Positions 9,863-19,995 of a stretch of 64,000 bases of DNA are shown piece by piece. The DNA lies in the NCBI GenBank assembly GCA_030655135.1, contig JAURWC010000009.1, forward strand, positions 248,001 through 312,000, written 5' to 3'. A program made the position numbers and the translations under genes. The number at the start of each line of letters is the position of its first letter. Position 1 is the first letter of the stretch. This stretch comes from Hyphomicrobiaceae bacterium (GTDB taxonomy: Bacteria; Pseudomonadota; Alphaproteobacteria; Rhizobiales; Hyphomicrobiaceae). The notes beneath the pieces were generated by a model. The model was not told where the DNA came from. It saw nothing but the letters and a program-made list of their open reading frames with translations, and did not search any database.

Positions 9863-10011
9863 TTGCGTACCCCGCTAAAGATCGGGCTATTTGCAATACG
9901 CCCTGCCAGCCGGTCAACGCGATTGTTCGCGGACTACTGCGCTCGGCTGCGCAAGCAGCAAACGCCACAAAGCGCTCGCCCATAGTCCGCCGGAAATATT
10001 TAGGAAAGCCT

Positions 10012-10096
10012 TGGTGCCCAGAAGAGGACTCGAACCTCCACGCCTTGCGGCGCTGCTACCTGAAAGCAGTGCGTCTACCAATTCCGCCATCTGGGC
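10012..10096 (-). tRNA. tRNA-Leu (anticodon CAG)
   Basis: On the minus strand the gene starts at 10096 with acceptor arm GCCCAGA and ends at 10015, followed by an encoded CCA (10014-10012). The D-arm, a CTGCT/AGCAG anticodon stem with loop TTCAGGT, a long class II variable arm (GCGCCGCAAGGCGT) and the T-arm GGTTCGAGTCC are all visible. The anticodon CAG gives leucine. Confidence 0.96.
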
Positions 10097-10359
10097 ATCA
10101 GGAACGGCATTCGTTAGTGGTAAGCCCGCGCCTTGTCAATGCGTTGAGCAGCCTGGCGGCGCGACTGATGCGCAGCCGGATCGCCGGCCAGGACCAACTA
10201 CCCCGCCGGGTGCGGCGCTAGCGGGTTAGCCGCGAACTAACTTTGCAAGTTGCCCGAAAACCGCGCGTGCGTCGGGGATACACCGGCAAGTGCCGCCTTC
10301 CCGCCACCGGCGGTAACTTGTATGGGTTGACCAACGCACTGTGACTGAGGGCCACCAGA

Positions 10360-11340
10360 ATGACTGATATCGCCAAGGATCGCCTGGCAACCGTGATCGG
10401 AGGCTCCGGCTTCGTCGGCCGCTACGCCGTCCGCGCACTCGCACGTGACGGCTGGCGTGTGCGCGCTGCCTGCCGCCGGCCCGATCTGGCCGGCTACCTG
10501 CAGCCAATGGGCCGCGTCGGCCAGATCCACCCTGTTCAGGCTAACCTGCGCTACCCGGAAAGCCTGACGCATGCCGTCCGTGGCGCCGAAACAGTCATTA
10601 CATCGGTCGGCGTCTTGGCATCGGTCGGACGTCAATCGTTCGAAGCCATCCACGTCGACGGTCCCCGCGCCGCCGCCAAGGCTGCGCGCGAGGCAGGCGT
10701 CCGGCGCTTCATCCACGTTTCCGCCATCGGTGCCGACGCGCAGTCCAACGCGCGTTATGCACGCACCAAGGCAGCAGGCGAGGCCGCGGTTCGGGAGGCG
10801 TTCCCCGGCGCCATCATCCTGCGCCCGTCGATCGTATTCGGACCGGAGGACCAGTTCTTCAATCGCTTCGCCGCGATGGCGCGCATGTCCCCGCTGCTGC
10901 CGCTGATCGGCGGCGGCCGGAACCGATTCCAACCCATCTACGTTGCCGACCTGGCTGATGCTATCGCTGCAGCGGCTGCGGGTGCGGGCACACCCGGCAT
11001 CGTCTACGAGATCGGCGGACCCGAAGTCTTGAGCTTCCGCCAGCTGCTCGACAAGACGCAGCACTGGGCCGGCCGCGATCGTAGCTATTTCCCAATGCCG
11101 TTCTGGCTCGCGAAGCTGCAGGCCATCCTGACTTGGCCCCTGCCGAATGGCCTGCGTCCCGTCACGGTGGACCAGGTGCGCATGCTGCAGCGGGACACCA
11201 TCGTCTCCGAGCACGCGACGGCCGAGGGCCGCACCATCGCCGCACTCGGCATCACGCATCCCGAGTCGGTCGACGCCATCGTGCCGACCTACCTGGAGCG
11301 CTTCAAGGCCAAGGGCCAGTACGCGCATTATCGGGGGTAA
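10360..11340 (+). CDS. NDUFA9-like atypical SDR (complex I accessory subunit family)
   Basis: This 326-residue Rossmann-fold protein starts with the nucleotide-binding motif GGSGFVGRY at about residues 14-22. It belongs to the atypical short-chain dehydrogenases related to the mitochondrial complex I subunit NDUFA9, which bind NADP(H) structurally and may not catalyse. The classical YxxxK is present as YARTK near residue 134. A GAGG ribosome site precedes ATG 10360. The family is usually near uppP and queG in this order; here about 7 kb separates them. Confidence 0.85.
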   Translation: MTDIAKDRLATVIGGSGFVGRYAVRALARDGWRVRAACRRPDLAGYLQPMGRVGQIHPVQANLRYPESLTHAVRGAETVITSVGVLASVGRQSFEAIHVDGPRAAAKAAREAGVRRFIHVSAIGADAQSNARYARTKAAGEAAVREAFPGAIILRPSIVFGPEDQFFNRFAAMARMSPLLPLIGGGRNRFQPIYVADLADAIAAAAAGAGTPGIVYEIGGPEVLSFRQLLDKTQHWAGRDRSYFPMPFWLAKLQAILTWPLPNGLRPVTVDQVRMLQRDTIVSEHATAEGRTIAALGITHPESVDAIVPTYLERFKAKGQYAHYRG

Positions 11341-11357
11341 GGCAGGAGTGTGGGTTC

Positions 11358-11406
11358 GTGAGTGGTGAGTGGTGAGTGGTGAGTCGTGAGTGGTGAGTGG
11401 TGAGTG
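11358..11406. repeat. Heptamer tandem array, 7 x GTGAGTG
   Basis: Seven consecutive 7-bp units, all GTGAGTG except the fourth (GTGAGTC), lie just after the stop of the NDUFA9-like gene. A decayed inverted copy with GACTCAC and CACTCAC units lies at 11436-11466, so the transcript could fold into a long hairpin. Confidence 0.9.
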
Positions 11407-11435
11407 TCGCACCTTAAACTGCTTCGACCCAATTA

Positions 11436-11466
11436 TGACTCACGACTGACCACTCACGACCTCACC
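11436..11466. repeat. Degenerate inverted copy of the GTGAGTG array
   Basis: Units GACTCAC, CACTCAC and CTCACC read as the reverse complement of the array at 11358-11406, with about 30 bp of unrelated sequence between the two arms. Confidence 0.7.
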
Positions 11467-11472
11467 AAATAA

Positions 11473-11502
11473 AAGCCCCGGCCGCTTGCGCTGCCGAGGC
11501 TT
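11473..11502 (-). terminator. Rho-independent terminator of the hsp20-DUF1150 operon
   Basis: AAGCC and CGGC pair with GCCG and GGCTT. Read on the minus strand the hairpin is followed by a TTTATTT tract. It lies 23 bp past the DUF1150 stop codon. Confidence 0.7.
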
Positions 11503-11525
11503 CCAAATATCTTCGCCGGGCGTAG

Positions 11526-11807
11526 CTAGTGAACGCTGGCGACGGCCAACTCACCATCCATCGCGTGCGACAGCGCCGCCTGTTTGGTATCCGTCAGCGC
11601 AATCGGCGTGCCGTCGGCCGCGTGTAAGGCGTAAAGATCGATACCCGACGGCAAACCTTCCACCGAGGGAAACATCTCGCGCGCTTCAGCGGGTGTGAGA
11701 ACCTTGATGTAGGCGACATGGCCGCCGCCGAGACGGGCCAGTTCGAGCTCCGTCATTACCGGTTCGAAATCCTCCGGCTCAAGTCGCTTTGTGTTCGTTT
11801 CATTCAT
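11526..11807 (-). CDS. DUF1150 family protein
   Basis: This 93-residue cytoplasmic protein of unknown function has the DUF1150 pattern (ELARLGGGHVAYIKVLTPAEA, then GIDLYALHAADGTPIALTD). DUF1150 genes very often follow small heat-shock genes in alphaproteobacteria, and here the Hsp20 gene ends 118 bp upstream on the same strand. A link to chaperone function is inferred from that pairing only. Confidence 0.85.
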   Translation of the reverse strand: MNETNTKRLEPEDFEPVMTELELARLGGGHVAYIKVLTPAEAREMFPSVEGLPSGIDLYALHAADGTPIALTDTKQAALSHAMDGELAVASVH

Positions 11808-11925
11808 GACGCAACTCCTCTCGTGTTCGAGGTGCTTTCGGGCGTCGTCATGGTCAAAAGCGGAAACCCGCTATTTGCTTAGATGCTCGCCCGATTCGCT
11901 ACCGTTGGCTGTGTCTGCCCGGCCT

Positions 11926-12363
11926 CTACCTCGACTTTTTCGCCTGCCCGATATCGATCTTTCGTATGAGCCGCTGCGGCTCATGCCGTTGCAGGTCGAT
12001 CGCAAGCAAACCGTTGTTCAGATCCGCGCTGGTCACCTCGATGCCGTCCGCCAGCACGAACGTGCGGGTGAACTGCCGCGCGGCGATGCCGCGATAGAGG
12101 TACTCACGCGTTTGGTCGTCCTCCTGCTTGCCGCGCACGGTCAGCTGCTTGTCCTCGACGCTGACGTCGAGTTCCTCACGCTTGAAGCCTGCGACGGCCA
12201 GCGTGATGCGCAACGTCTCAGAGCTGCCATCGGACTGGCCGACGCGCTCGATGTTGTAAGGAGGATAGCCATCACCGGTGCCTTTGTTCGCACGATCAAT
12301 GAGGCGTTCGATTTCTTCAAACCCGAGAAGCATCGGGTTCGACAGGAGAGAAAGTCGGGACAT
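11926..12363 (-). CDS. Small heat-shock protein, Hsp20 family (IbpA-like)
   Basis: This 145-residue ATP-independent holdase has an alpha-crystallin domain at about residues 35-130 (YPPYNIERVG; ITLAVAGFKREELDVSVE; YLYRGIAARQFTRTF). The N-terminal MSRLSLLSNPMLLGFEEIERL is typical of alphaproteobacterial Hsp20 proteins and fixes the start at 12363; the open frame continues upstream but is not coding-like. A basic C-terminal tail follows the domain. Confidence 0.92.
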   Translation of the reverse strand: MSRLSLLSNPMLLGFEEIERLIDRANKGTGDGYPPYNIERVGQSDGSSETLRITLAVAGFKREELDVSVEDKQLTVRGKQEDDQTREYLYRGIAARQFTRTFVLADGIEVTSADLNNGLLAIDLQRHEPQRLIRKIDIGQAKKSR

Positions 12364-12619
12364 GCCGGAAGCCCTTTTCTGAAAGCGACCTCGAAGTGCA
12401 ACCATCCGATACGGACCAACGTGGCCCCGCATCGCGCCAGCCCCGTCAGGGCGCTGACTACTTGCTGAAGATATGGGAAGACCTGCGTGCGGTTCAAGCG
12501 ACCGTTTTATCGCCGCCGCCGAGCCATTTTTTGGCACCGGTTGCCGCTTTACCAGGACGTTCGGAGCATTTGCGCCGGCGTACATTTTCGAACCTCGCAA
12601 CGCAGGAAACGACTGTCTC

Positions 12620-13288
12620 ATGATAGATACGCAGCCGGGCCGCCTAATCCTTCTGGTTCTTTTTGTCGCAGGCCTCTCGGGAGCGCCTGCTGCGGTAGCC
12701 CAGGATAATAAAGCAGACAGCGCCACGCTGGCGTCGGAGGTCAATCTGACGCCCGAGGAACAAGCTGAGCGCGACGGCCGCAAGGCCTGCAAAGTGGCCA
12801 TCTGCGATGCCTTCCGCAACCGTAAGCCTGGGGCCGACATCGCTTGTGCCATCACCAAGTCGATGCGTAAGGAGCAGCTGACCAAGATCGTCTCGAAAGC
12901 CAAAGTCAGCTGGCCCTGGGGCCGCGTCGTCTGCAAGACGGACGTGAAGGCCTCGCGGGATATGCTCATCAAGGCAATGACGGAACCCAAGACCGAAGCC
13001 CAGTTCGAGATGCACAAGATCACGTGCACCGTGGAACGCGACAAGGAAGCGCCGTCCGAGATCACCGCCGAATTGTCGCCCAAGATCACGTTCGAGAACG
13101 GCAAGGCGACGAAGGCTTCACTGCATTGGGGCAAGGTCGATGGCCCAACTGTGATCAAGGGCGCGATGTGGACGGCGACTGCCGCCGACAACACGATCGG
13201 CGTCTTGCAATCGATGATCGTCGATGACGTCAACGATTTCGTCGACAAGAAGTGCGACGAGGTCAAAGCCGATTGGGCGGGCAAGTAG
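12620..13288 (+). CDS. Exported protein of unknown function
   Basis: This 222-residue protein has a clear Sec signal peptide: a hydrophobic segment after PGR and an AVAQ cleavage site near residue 28. The mature part has six cysteines (for example CKVAICDAF, DIACAIT, VVCKTD, ITCTVE, KKCDEV), consistent with disulfide bonds in the periplasm. I do not recognise the family. ATG 12620 was chosen because it starts the signal peptide. Confidence 0.75.
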   Translation: MIDTQPGRLILLVLFVAGLSGAPAAVAQDNKADSATLASEVNLTPEEQAERDGRKACKVAICDAFRNRKPGADIACAITKSMRKEQLTKIVSKAKVSWPWGRVVCKTDVKASRDMLIKAMTEPKTEAQFEMHKITCTVERDKEAPSEITAELSPKITFENGKATKASLHWGKVDGPTVIKGAMWTATAADNTIGVLQSMIVDDVNDFVDKKCDEVKADWAGK

Positions 13289-13409
13289 CTCGCCGAACCG
13301 GACCGATTGAGATGCGAGCTGTTGCGCTCGCATCGAGAGCGTGAATCCGATTCCCAATCCAGCCTGGAGCCGGTCTGTGTCAGTCAGCTTGTTCATCGGA
13401 CGCCGGGTA

Positions 13410-13745
13410 ATGTGGATGGGCGCGCGATGGCAGCCACCCACGCCGGACGTGACGATCTGCTGTGAGGATATGGCCAACGCGCTCGCATTCGAATGCGATC
13501 AGCATGCCGATCCATTCGAATGCAACGACCAGCTCGTCGTCTACAACGAAGTCTTCGACGAATATGGCGTCGTCGTCCACGACGGCGGCGCCTCGTACGT
13601 GCTCATGACCTTCTGCCCGTGGTGCGGCACGAAGCTTCCCGAATCCCAGCGCGACCGCTGGTTCGACGAGACCGAAGCGCTCGATGAGCCAGACAGCCTG
13701 CCAGCAAAATATGCAACGGCGGAATGGCGGCTCAAACCCGGCTAG
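13410..13745 (+). CDS. Small Cys-containing protein (DUF6980-like)
   Basis: The protein is about 111 residues and starts MWMGARWQPP; a GTG at 13341 would add 23 residues. It has an N-terminal CCEDM motif, an acidic middle, and a C-terminal CPWCGTKLPESQRDRWF knuckle. This arrangement resembles the small DUF6980 family of unknown function. The cysteine pairs suggest metal binding. It is convergent with the DUF4337 gene 9 bp away. Confidence 0.65.
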   Translation: MWMGARWQPPTPDVTICCEDMANALAFECDQHADPFECNDQLVVYNEVFDEYGVVVHDGGASYVLMTFCPWCGTKLPESQRDRWFDETEALDEPDSLPAKYATAEWRLKPG

Positions 13746-13754
13746 TTGAGTCCG

Positions 13755-14351
13755 CTAACCGATGCCCGGCACGCTTGCCAGCAGCGTGTAGCCGTTGACC
13801 GTCAGGAAAATGCCGAGCACGCCAAGGCCGATGCTACCGAACAGCATCCACGCGCCGCCGGTGATGATCGAAATTGACGCCAGCACGATGGCGATCTGCA
13901 AGGCCGCCTCGGCGTAGTCGAAATATGGATCCTTCTCCATCGCCGTATCGCGATCGACTTCGAGCGCCTTGGCCTTGGCCCAGAGTTCGTCCAAGCCTTC
14001 GTTGTTCTGCTTGTTGCTGGTCAGCTGCTTGTCAAGGTCACGGTACTCGGTCAGCTTGCCTTGGATTGCCGTCCGCGTCTCTGGCGGCATGGCGCTGTTG
14101 GTGTCCAGCTGCAGCTGCAGTTCGTCGGCTTGCAGGCGGATCGCCTGGCGCCGCAGGTTTTTCGATTGGAAGAACGCCCACGTGTTCGCCGCTTCGATAT
14201 TCTTCAGTGTCGCGTCTTTGCCGGCGTTGCTGCCGCCCATCGAGCAGATCGCTAGGATCACCGCGAGCGCGCCGATCCACACGCCGATCCAGCGCTCGCG
14301 ATCACGATTGTTGTCTTCTTCGGCCATCCGCCCCAGCTCATCCCAAGCCAT
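13755..14351 (-). CDS. DUF4337 membrane protein
   Basis: This 198-residue inner-membrane protein has an N-terminal membrane segment (about 22-38), a soluble coiled-coil-like middle ([16 protein letters not shown]) and two C-terminal membrane segments (about 148-190). The arrangement, with the conserved [15 protein letters not shown] stretch, matches DUF4337, whose function is unknown. It overlaps the 3' end of gpmA by 14 bp, so it is probably co-transcribed with dapB-gpmA. Confidence 0.8.
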   Translation of the reverse strand: MAWDELGRMAEEDNNRDRERWIGVWIGALAVILAICSMGGSNAGKDATLKNIEAANTWAFFQSKNLRRQAIRLQADELQLQLDTNSAMPPETRTAIQGKLTEYRDLDKQLTSNKQNNEGLDELWAKAKALEVDRDTAMEKDPYFDYAEAALQIAIVLASISIITGGAWMLFGSIGLGVLGIFLTVNGYTLLASVPGIG

Positions 14352-15024
14352 GATCGCGTCCCTTGGACGTTACCAGCTCCCGGCGTTCCGCCACCTTGCC
14401 CTCGTCATTGAGGCGATAGAGAATTGGCGCAGCCGTCGCCAGCTCCCGCGCGATGATTTCATCGCCCGTCAGATCTTCCAGATGCATGATGAGCGCGCGC
14501 AATGAGTTGCCGTGCGCCACGACGATTACCGTTTCGCCGGCTTGCACGCGCGGCCAGATCTGTGTCTGCCAGTACGGCAGTACGCGCGCGGCCGTATCCT
14601 TGAGGCTCTCCCCGCCCGGCGGCGCAATGTCGAACGATCGACGCCAGATCTTCACCTGCTCTTCGCCCCAGCGCTCGCGCGCCTCGTCCTTGTTCAGCCC
14701 GGAAAGATCGCCATAGCTACGCTCGTTCAGCGCTAGGTCGCGGATCGTCCCCACGTCCGGCTGCCGGCTCTCGTCGAGAATGATTTCTAGCGTGTGCTGC
14801 GCCCGCTTGAGCTCGCTGGTAAAGGCGATGTCGAACTTGAGCTTTTCGTCGCGCAACACGCGGCCCGCCCAGCGCGCTTCGATCACGCCCTTTTCGGTAA
14901 GGTCGGGATCTTTCCAGCCGGTGAAAAGGTTCCTGCGGTTCCATTCGCTTTCGCCGTGGCGCACCAGCACGAGGCTGTTCGTCATCGCATCCATGCGGCG
15001 GACTTTCTCCATTACCGTCATCAT
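14338..15024 (-). CDS. gpmA: 2,3-bisphosphoglycerate-dependent phosphoglycerate mutase
   Basis: GpmA interconverts 3- and 2-phosphoglycerate in glycolysis and gluconeogenesis. The catalytic phosphohistidine is in [12 protein letters not shown], the second histidine in [14 protein letters not shown], and the substrate-binding ERSYGDL and PPGGESL motifs are present. ATG 15024 overlaps the dapB stop (ATGA) and suggests coupling. Internal ATGs at 14994 and 14985 ([12 protein letters not shown]) are equally plausible starts. Confidence 0.95.
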   Translation of the reverse strand: MMTVMEKVRRMDAMTNSLVLVRHGESEWNRRNLFTGWKDPDLTEKGVIEARWAGRVLRDEKLKFDIAFTSELKRAQHTLEIILDESRQPDVGTIRDLALNERSYGDLSGLNKDEARERWGEEQVKIWRRSFDIAPPGGESLKDTAARVLPYWQTQIWPRVQAGETVIVVAHGNSLRALIMHLEDLTGDEIIARELATAAPILYRLNDEGKVAERRELVTSKGRDHGLG

Positions 15025-15830
15025 AGTCCCAGAACGTCAGTCATGGCGTAAACGCCGGGTGACCCCTTACCGCGTCCCCACATGGCGGCCTTGACGGCCC
15101 CACGCGCGAAGATGGACCGGTCGGTTGCGCGATGCGTCAGTTCGATGCGCTCGCCGGGGCCGGCGAAGATCACGGTGTGATCGCCGACGACATCGCCGCC
15201 GCGCAACGAGACAAATCCGATGTCGCCCGGACGGCGGCTGCCGGTGTGCCCGTGCCGCGAATGCGCCGTATGCTCTTTCAAGTTCACTTCCCGGCCTGCC
15301 GCCGCTGCATTCCCCAGCATCAGCGCCGTGCCCGATGGGGCATCGACCTTATGCTTGTGATGCATTTCCACGATCTCGATGTCGAAATCTTGATCGAGTG
15401 CTTCGGCCACCTTGCGCGTGATCGCCGCCAACAGGTTGACGCCCAGGCTCATGTTGCCGGCCTTGACGATCGTCGCATGCCTCCCGGCGGCAACGATGGC
15501 GGCTTCGTCGCTTTCGCTCAGTCCCGTGGTGCCGATGACGTGCACAATGCGCGCGTTCGCCGCCAATCCTGCAAACTCTACGGTGGCGGCCGGCGAGGTG
15601 AAATCCAGGATCGCATCGGAGCGGGCGATGAGTTCCAGCGCGTCGCTGCTAACCGTCACGCCGACCGGCCCCAAGCCTGCAAGCGTTCCAACGTCCTGGC
15701 CGATCGCAGCCGAGCTGGCCGGCTCGATGCCACCCGACACGGTGCAACCATGTTGCGCGATGACGGCGCGGATCAGTTCGCGGCCCATGCGTCCGGCCGC
15801 GCCCATGACGGCGATCTTGATGTCGCTCAC
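15021..15830 (-). CDS. dapB: 4-hydroxy-tetrahydrodipicolinate reductase
   Basis: DapB makes tetrahydrodipicolinate in the lysine and diaminopimelate pathway. The 269-residue protein shows the NAD(P)H motif [12 protein letters not shown], the catalytic [16 protein letters not shown] stretch and the C-terminal dimerisation domain. A GTG at 15830 is chosen as start because GAGAGG lies about 7 bp upstream and because [10 protein letters not shown] is the usual N-terminus. It is followed by gpmA with a 4-bp overlap. Confidence 0.95.
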   Translation of the reverse strand: MSDIKIAVMGAAGRMGRELIRAVIAQHGCTVSGGIEPASSAAIGQDVGTLAGLGPVGVTVSSDALELIARSDAILDFTSPAATVEFAGLAANARIVHVIGTTGLSESDEAAIVAAGRHATIVKAGNMSLGVNLLAAITRKVAEALDQDFDIEIVEMHHKHKVDAPSGTALMLGNAAAAGREVNLKEHTAHSRHGHTGSRRPGDIGFVSLRGGDVVGDHTVIFAGPGERIELTHRATDRSIFARGAVKAAMWGRGKGSPGVYAMTDVLGL

Positions 15831-15959
15831 GCGTGATCCTCTCAGAGTGCTTCCGGCAGCGTGTGAAACGGCATCCGAAAGAAGCACCGCAGAACGAGAT
15901 GCCCGCGCCGATATAGCAACCAGCGCCCGGCCCGCAAAGGGCTGCGTTCGGCAGACGGT

Positions 15960-16505
15960 TTACGCCTTGCCCTTGCTGGCGTCGCGAGCCCGGACAATGG
16001 CGTCTCCGATCAGCGACTTCGCCAGCGTCACGTCACCCATCTCTTTGATCTTAACCCATTTATCAGGCTCCAGATCTTTATAGTGGGCAAAGAAGTGCTC
16101 GATCTGGTTCAGGGTAATGGACGGCAGGTCGGCAAGGGTACGGATCTTGTCGTAGCGCTGTGTCAGCTTCGAGCTGGGCACGGCCAGGATCTTTTCGTCG
16201 CCGCCGCCGTCGTCCTCCATGACAAGCACACCGATCGGGCGGCAGTTGATGACTGCGCCCGGGAAGATCGCCCGCGTGTTGCAAACCAGAACGTCGATGG
16301 GGTCGCCGTCGGCCGAAAGCGTATGGGGAACGAAGCCGTAGTTGCCGGGATAACGCATCGGCGTATAGAGAAAGCGGTCCACGAACAGCGTGCCTGAGGC
16401 CTTATCCATCTCGTACTTGATAGGCTCCCCGCCGACCGGCACCTCGATGACGACGTTGATGTCGTCGGGTGGATTTTTCCCGATCGGAATGGCTTCGATG
16501 CGCAT
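15960..16505 (-). CDS. ppa: Inorganic pyrophosphatase (family I)
   Basis: This soluble Mg-dependent enzyme hydrolyses pyrophosphate to drive biosynthetic reactions. The 181-residue length is usual for bacterial family I, and the active-site signature DGDPIDVLV with the conserved [13 protein letters not shown] is seen. [17 protein letters not shown] fixes the start at 16505. It lies about 130 bp upstream of dapB on the same strand. Confidence 0.96.
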   Translation of the reverse strand: MRIEAIPIGKNPPDDINVVIEVPVGGEPIKYEMDKASGTLFVDRFLYTPMRYPGNYGFVPHTLSADGDPIDVLVCNTRAIFPGAVINCRPIGVLVMEDDGGGDEKILAVPSSKLTQRYDKIRTLADLPSITLNQIEHFFAHYKDLEPDKWVKIKEMGDVTLAKSLIGDAIVRARDASKGKA

Positions 16506-16691
16506 GTCTGTAGATCTCCATGACGGCAGGGCATGAATGTCGCGTTGTGCGCCCACTTTCCACAGATCCAGACCGAATTCATCCCCTGATTTCGGCCAAG
16601 ATCCTGGATAGACTGCGGCGCAATCTCCTTGAAATCGGGCTGCTGACGCCTCGCACCGGAGATTTGCCCGGCCTACGGAGGATTTCCTGGG

Positions 16692-17255
16692 ATGCACGTG
16701 CGGCCATTCGCCTTGGCCATCGTTCTGAGCCTGGCTTTAGCGCCGGGCTCATATGCCGTGCAGCAAGCTAAAAGCCGCTACAGCACCATAGAACTGAGTA
16801 AGTGCCGGTCCGCCGGCACCTCAGCTTGGCAATGCAACGGTCTGCCGGGCTATCCCGTCTACGTTGCTACGGCCAAGTTGCATACCTTTGTCAGCGTGGG
16901 CCCCGCGGGCCAAACGCGGCGCGCCGCCAAGCAGAGCCTGCGCGTCGCCAACACGCTGTTTGACGGCAGGTCGCCGCGCACCGCGGTGGAGTGGCGCTTC
17001 ATCATTCGCGATAAGAAGGTGGTACCGTACGCAACCATCGTGCGTTATTTCACGCAGAGCAAGGAAGCGCGCGGCGAGGTCGTCGTGGTCACCCGGGTAA
17101 CGGACGCGGAGAGTTGCCAAGTGGCCCGCATCGACGCTTTGGCCAACCGCAACGCAATGGTGTTGGCCCGCGAGATTGCAGACCGTCAGGCCCGCACGTT
17201 CGATTGCCGCCAGGAGCCGTCCATTGCAGGCGCCACCGGCAAGAGCCCGATGTAA
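16692..17255 (+). CDS. Exported protein of unknown function
   Basis: The 187-residue product starts with a signal peptide ([17 protein letters not shown], cleaved near SYAVQ). The mature part has a few cysteines (SKCRSAG, WQCNGL, ESCQVAR, FDCRQE) and no domain I recognise. A GGAGGA sequence lies about 10 bp before the ATG. It is divergent from ppa. Confidence 0.7.
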   Translation: MHVRPFALAIVLSLALAPGSYAVQQAKSRYSTIELSKCRSAGTSAWQCNGLPGYPVYVATAKLHTFVSVGPAGQTRRAAKQSLRVANTLFDGRSPRTAVEWRFIIRDKKVVPYATIVRYFTQSKEARGEVVVVTRVTDAESCQVARIDALANRNAMVLAREIADRQARTFDCRQEPSIAGATGKSPM

Positions 17256-17303
17256 ATCGTACTGCGCCGTAAGGTGGCCGGTTGAGTTCATTCGAACCGA
17301 GAT

Positions 17304-17813
17304 TTATTGCCAGGCAAACGCGATTTTTTCCAGCTTCGCGCCACCGATGTGCTCAATCGTCTTTGCCACCGGCCGTCCACCGCGCCGCCAGTAGAAATCA
17401 GTCGCGCTGGTGTTCTCGCTCAGCGCCCACACCAGCAGCCCGTTCAACCCCCGGCTATCCAGTCCCGCCCGCGCAGCCTCGAACAGGTGCTCGCCAAACC
17501 CCAGGCCCTGGTGCGATGGCACCATGTAGATCTCGTAGATCTCGCCTTGATAAGGCCCACGCGTTCGCGCTGTGCCCGTCGTCGCATAGCCGACGACGTC
17601 TCCCTCTAGCTCGACGAGAAGAATCGTATCTCCAGCGCGAACCGAGCTGCGCCACCAATCGGGCCCGCGGCGGCTAATCATGTGTTCGAGATGCGCGTGA
17701 GGAATAATGCCGCGATAGGCTTGCTGCCAGGATTGCTTGAACACCCCAGCGAGCGCCTTCGCGTCGCCAGGCTTGCCACTGCGGACTTTAATGGACGCCC
17801 TACTCTCCAGCAT
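17304..17813 (-). CDS. GNAT family N-acetyltransferase
   Basis: This 169-residue protein has the GNAT fold, with the acetyl-CoA pyrophosphate loop VPSHQGLGFGEHLF (the Q/RxxGxG/A motif) and a beta-bulge region before it (GEIYEIYM). Substrate specificity cannot be inferred. The start at 17813 (MLESRASIKVRSG) is preferred over an upstream in-frame codon. It lies downstream of hslU in the same direction after a gap of about 90 bp. Confidence 0.85.
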   Translation of the reverse strand: MLESRASIKVRSGKPGDAKALAGVFKQSWQQAYRGIIPHAHLEHMISRRGPDWWRSSVRAGDTILLVELEGDVVGYATTGTARTRGPYQGEIYEIYMVPSHQGLGFGEHLFEAARAGLDSRGLNGLLVWALSENTSATDFYWRRGGRPVAKTIEHIGGAKLEKIAFAWQ

Positions 17814-17905
17814 GGAGCGCACTATAATAGGAATTCCACCGGCGACCATACGTCAGGCCGCAAATCTTTCCCGCCACTGTGCGGCAAATGCCCTGCTTCA
17901 ATTAT

Positions 17906-19219
17906 CTAAAGAATGAATTTTGACAGATCGGCATTCTTCGCCAGTTCCCCGACACGTCCCGTCACGTAGCTCGCGTCGATCGGAATCTCTTCGCCAGAAC
18001 GATCCGACGCCGTGAACGAAATTTCGTCCAGCACGCGCTCCATGACGGTTTGCAGCCGCCGCGCACCAATGTTCTCGACCGTCGCATTAACCAGCACGGC
18101 CGTATCTGCCAGAGCATCGATGGCATCATCGGAAAACGCCAGCGTCACACCCTCTGTTGCCATCAGCGCCACGTACTGCTTTATGAGGCTCGCTTCCGGC
18201 TCAGTCAAAATGCGCCGCATATCATCGCGGGTCAGCGCCTGCAGCTCGACGCGGATGGGCAGCCGCCCCTGAAGCTCCGGCAGCAGGTCTGACGGCTTGG
18301 CGACATGGAACGCCCCAGAGGCGATGAAGAGGATGTGATCGGTCTTCACGGGGCCGTGCTTGGTTGCGACCGTCGTGCCTTCGATCAGCGGCAGCAGATC
18401 CCGCTGCACGCCCTCGCGCGACACGTCGACCCCGCCGCGTGTGCCCTCGCCGCGCGAACAGATCTTGTCGATCTCATCAAGGAACACGATGCCGTTGGCT
18501 TCCACGGCCGCAATGGCTTCAGCTGTAATCTGATCGCTGTCGATGAGTTTATCGCTCTCTTCAGCGATCAACACTTCATAGCTATCGAGCACCGTCACCC
18601 GCCGCGATTTCGTCCGGCCGCCGAAAGCCTTGCCGAGCATATCGCCGAGATTGATGGCGCCCATCGACGCACCGGGCATGCCCGGCATGTCGAACATCGG
18701 CAACCCGGCCGGCGTATCGGCGACTTGGATGTCGATCTCCTTGTCGTTCATCTCGTTTTCTCGCAGGCGCTTGCGAAAGCTCTCCCGCGTGGCAGGCGAC
18801 GCTGTCGGCCCCACCAGGGCATCGAGAACGCGTTCCTCCGCGGCCTTTTCCGCCTTCGTGCGCACGCCCTTGCGCTTCACTTCTTTGACGAGCGCAATGC
18901 CGACCTCGACGAGGTCACGCACGATGCTTTCCACATCGCGGCCGACATAGCCTACCTCGGTAAACTTCGTCGCTTCGACCTTGAGAAAGGGTGCACCGGC
19001 AAGCCGCGCCAGCCGACGCGAGATCTCGGTCTTACCCACGCCCGTAGGCCCGATCATGAGGATATTTTTTGGAAGCACCTCATCACGCAGATCACCCGTC
19101 AACTGCTGCCGCCGCCAGCGGTTGCGCAACGCGATAGCAACGGCGCGCTTGGCGTCGTTCTGGCCCACGATATAGCGATCGAGTTCGGAGACGATTTCAC
19201 GCGGTGAGAAATTGGTCAT
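17906..19219 (-). CDS. hslU: ATP-dependent protease ATPase subunit HslU (ClpY)
   Basis: HslU is the AAA+ unfoldase hexamer that feeds substrates to the HslV peptidase. The 437-residue protein has Walker [14 protein letters not shown]-like [13 protein letters not shown], Walker [11 protein letters not shown], the pore motif GYVGRDVE and the inserted I-domain (about 110-240). [19 protein letters not shown] fixes the start at 19219. It begins 31 bp after hslV, and the two form an operon. Confidence 0.97.
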   Translation of the reverse strand: MTNFSPREIVSELDRYIVGQNDAKRAVAIALRNRWRRQQLTGDLRDEVLPKNILMIGPTGVGKTEISRRLARLAGAPFLKVEATKFTEVGYVGRDVESIVRDLVEVGIALVKEVKRKGVRTKAEKAAEERVLDALVGPTASPATRESFRKRLRENEMNDKEIDIQVADTPAGLPMFDMPGMPGASMGAINLGDMLGKAFGGRTKSRRVTVLDSYEVLIAEESDKLIDSDQITAEAIAAVEANGIVFLDEIDKICSRGEGTRGGVDVSREGVQRDLLPLIEGTTVATKHGPVKTDHILFIASGAFHVAKPSDLLPELQGRLPIRVELQALTRDDMRRILTEPEASLIKQYVALMATEGVTLAFSDDAIDALADTAVLVNATVENIGARRLQTVMERVLDEISFTASDRSGEEIPIDASYVTGRVGELAKNADLSKFIL

Positions 19220-19250
19220 GGCGCTTTCAATGGGATGGCCGATACGATCG

Positions 19251-19823
19251 CTACTTGCCGGACGGCAGCGTTTCGACGACGAAGTTGGTGTTCGTATAGA
19301 CGCAGATGTCCGCGGCGATCGACATCGCTTTGCGCGCGATGGCTTCGGCATCCAGGTCTGTGTCGAGCAGCGCACGCGCCGCTGCCAGCGCATAGTTGCC
19401 ACCGGAGCCAATACCCATCACGTGCGCTTCGGGCTCCAGCACGTCGCCGGTGCCGGTCAGCACCAGCGTTGTCGCTTCGTCAGCCACGATCATCATGGCC
19501 TCCAGCCGCCGCAGATACCGGTCCGTTCGCCAGTCCTTCGCCAGCTCCACCGCTGCCCGCGTGAGCTGCCGGGGATACTGTTCCAGTTTGGCTTCCAGGC
19601 GCTCGAACAAGGTAAAGGCGTCCGCCGTCGCCCCGGCGAACCCGCCGATCACGTCACCCTTGCCCAGCGTACGCACCTTTCGCGCGTTGGCCTTGATGAT
19701 CGTGGCGCCAAGGCTCACCTGCCCATCGCCCGCGATCACGACCTTTCCACCCTTCCGGACGGTAAGGATCGTCGTGGCGTGCCAGCTTTCGGGGCCGGAG
19801 GCGTGGTTCGAAGTCAGGGTCAT
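19251..19823 (-). CDS. hslV: ATP-dependent protease peptidase subunit HslV (ClpQ)
   Basis: HslV is the proteasome-like threonine peptidase of the HslUV complex. The 190-residue precursor carries a 16-residue propeptide; cleavage before [19 protein letters not shown] would expose catalytic Thr17. E. coli HslV has only the initiator Met there, but longer propeptides are common in alphaproteobacteria. It is divergent from hisB. Confidence 0.96.
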   Translation of the reverse strand: MTLTSNHASGPESWHATTILTVRKGGKVVIAGDGQVSLGATIIKANARKVRTLGKGDVIGGFAGATADAFTLFERLEAKLEQYPRQLTRAAVELAKDWRTDRYLRRLEAMMIVADEATTLVLTGTGDVLEPEAHVMGIGSGGNYALAAARALLDTDLDAEAIARKAMSIAADICVYTNTNFVVETLPSGK

Positions 19824-19995
19824 GCGTACCGGGACGTTGGTGTGGGGAGGTTGTAAATCAAGATCTGGGAACGCCGCGCTGCGGCCTTTAACCCTGAGCC
19901 TCAAGCTGATAAACGCTACGCTTCGAGCGCGCAAGCCGAAGGGCAGTACCTTGCCCCGGCGGCTTGCGTTTAGTTGCAGAGCGACGAGGCCCAAC

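Noticed and set aside
10237-11412. 391-codon minus-strand open frame opposite the NDUFA9-like gene
   Set aside because: It lies antisense to a well-supported gene and its start is encoded by the GTGAGTG repeat array; the residues show no domain.
18305-19207. 300-codon open frame antisense to hslU
   Set aside because: Shadow of hslU; low-quality His/Asp/Arg-rich sequence.
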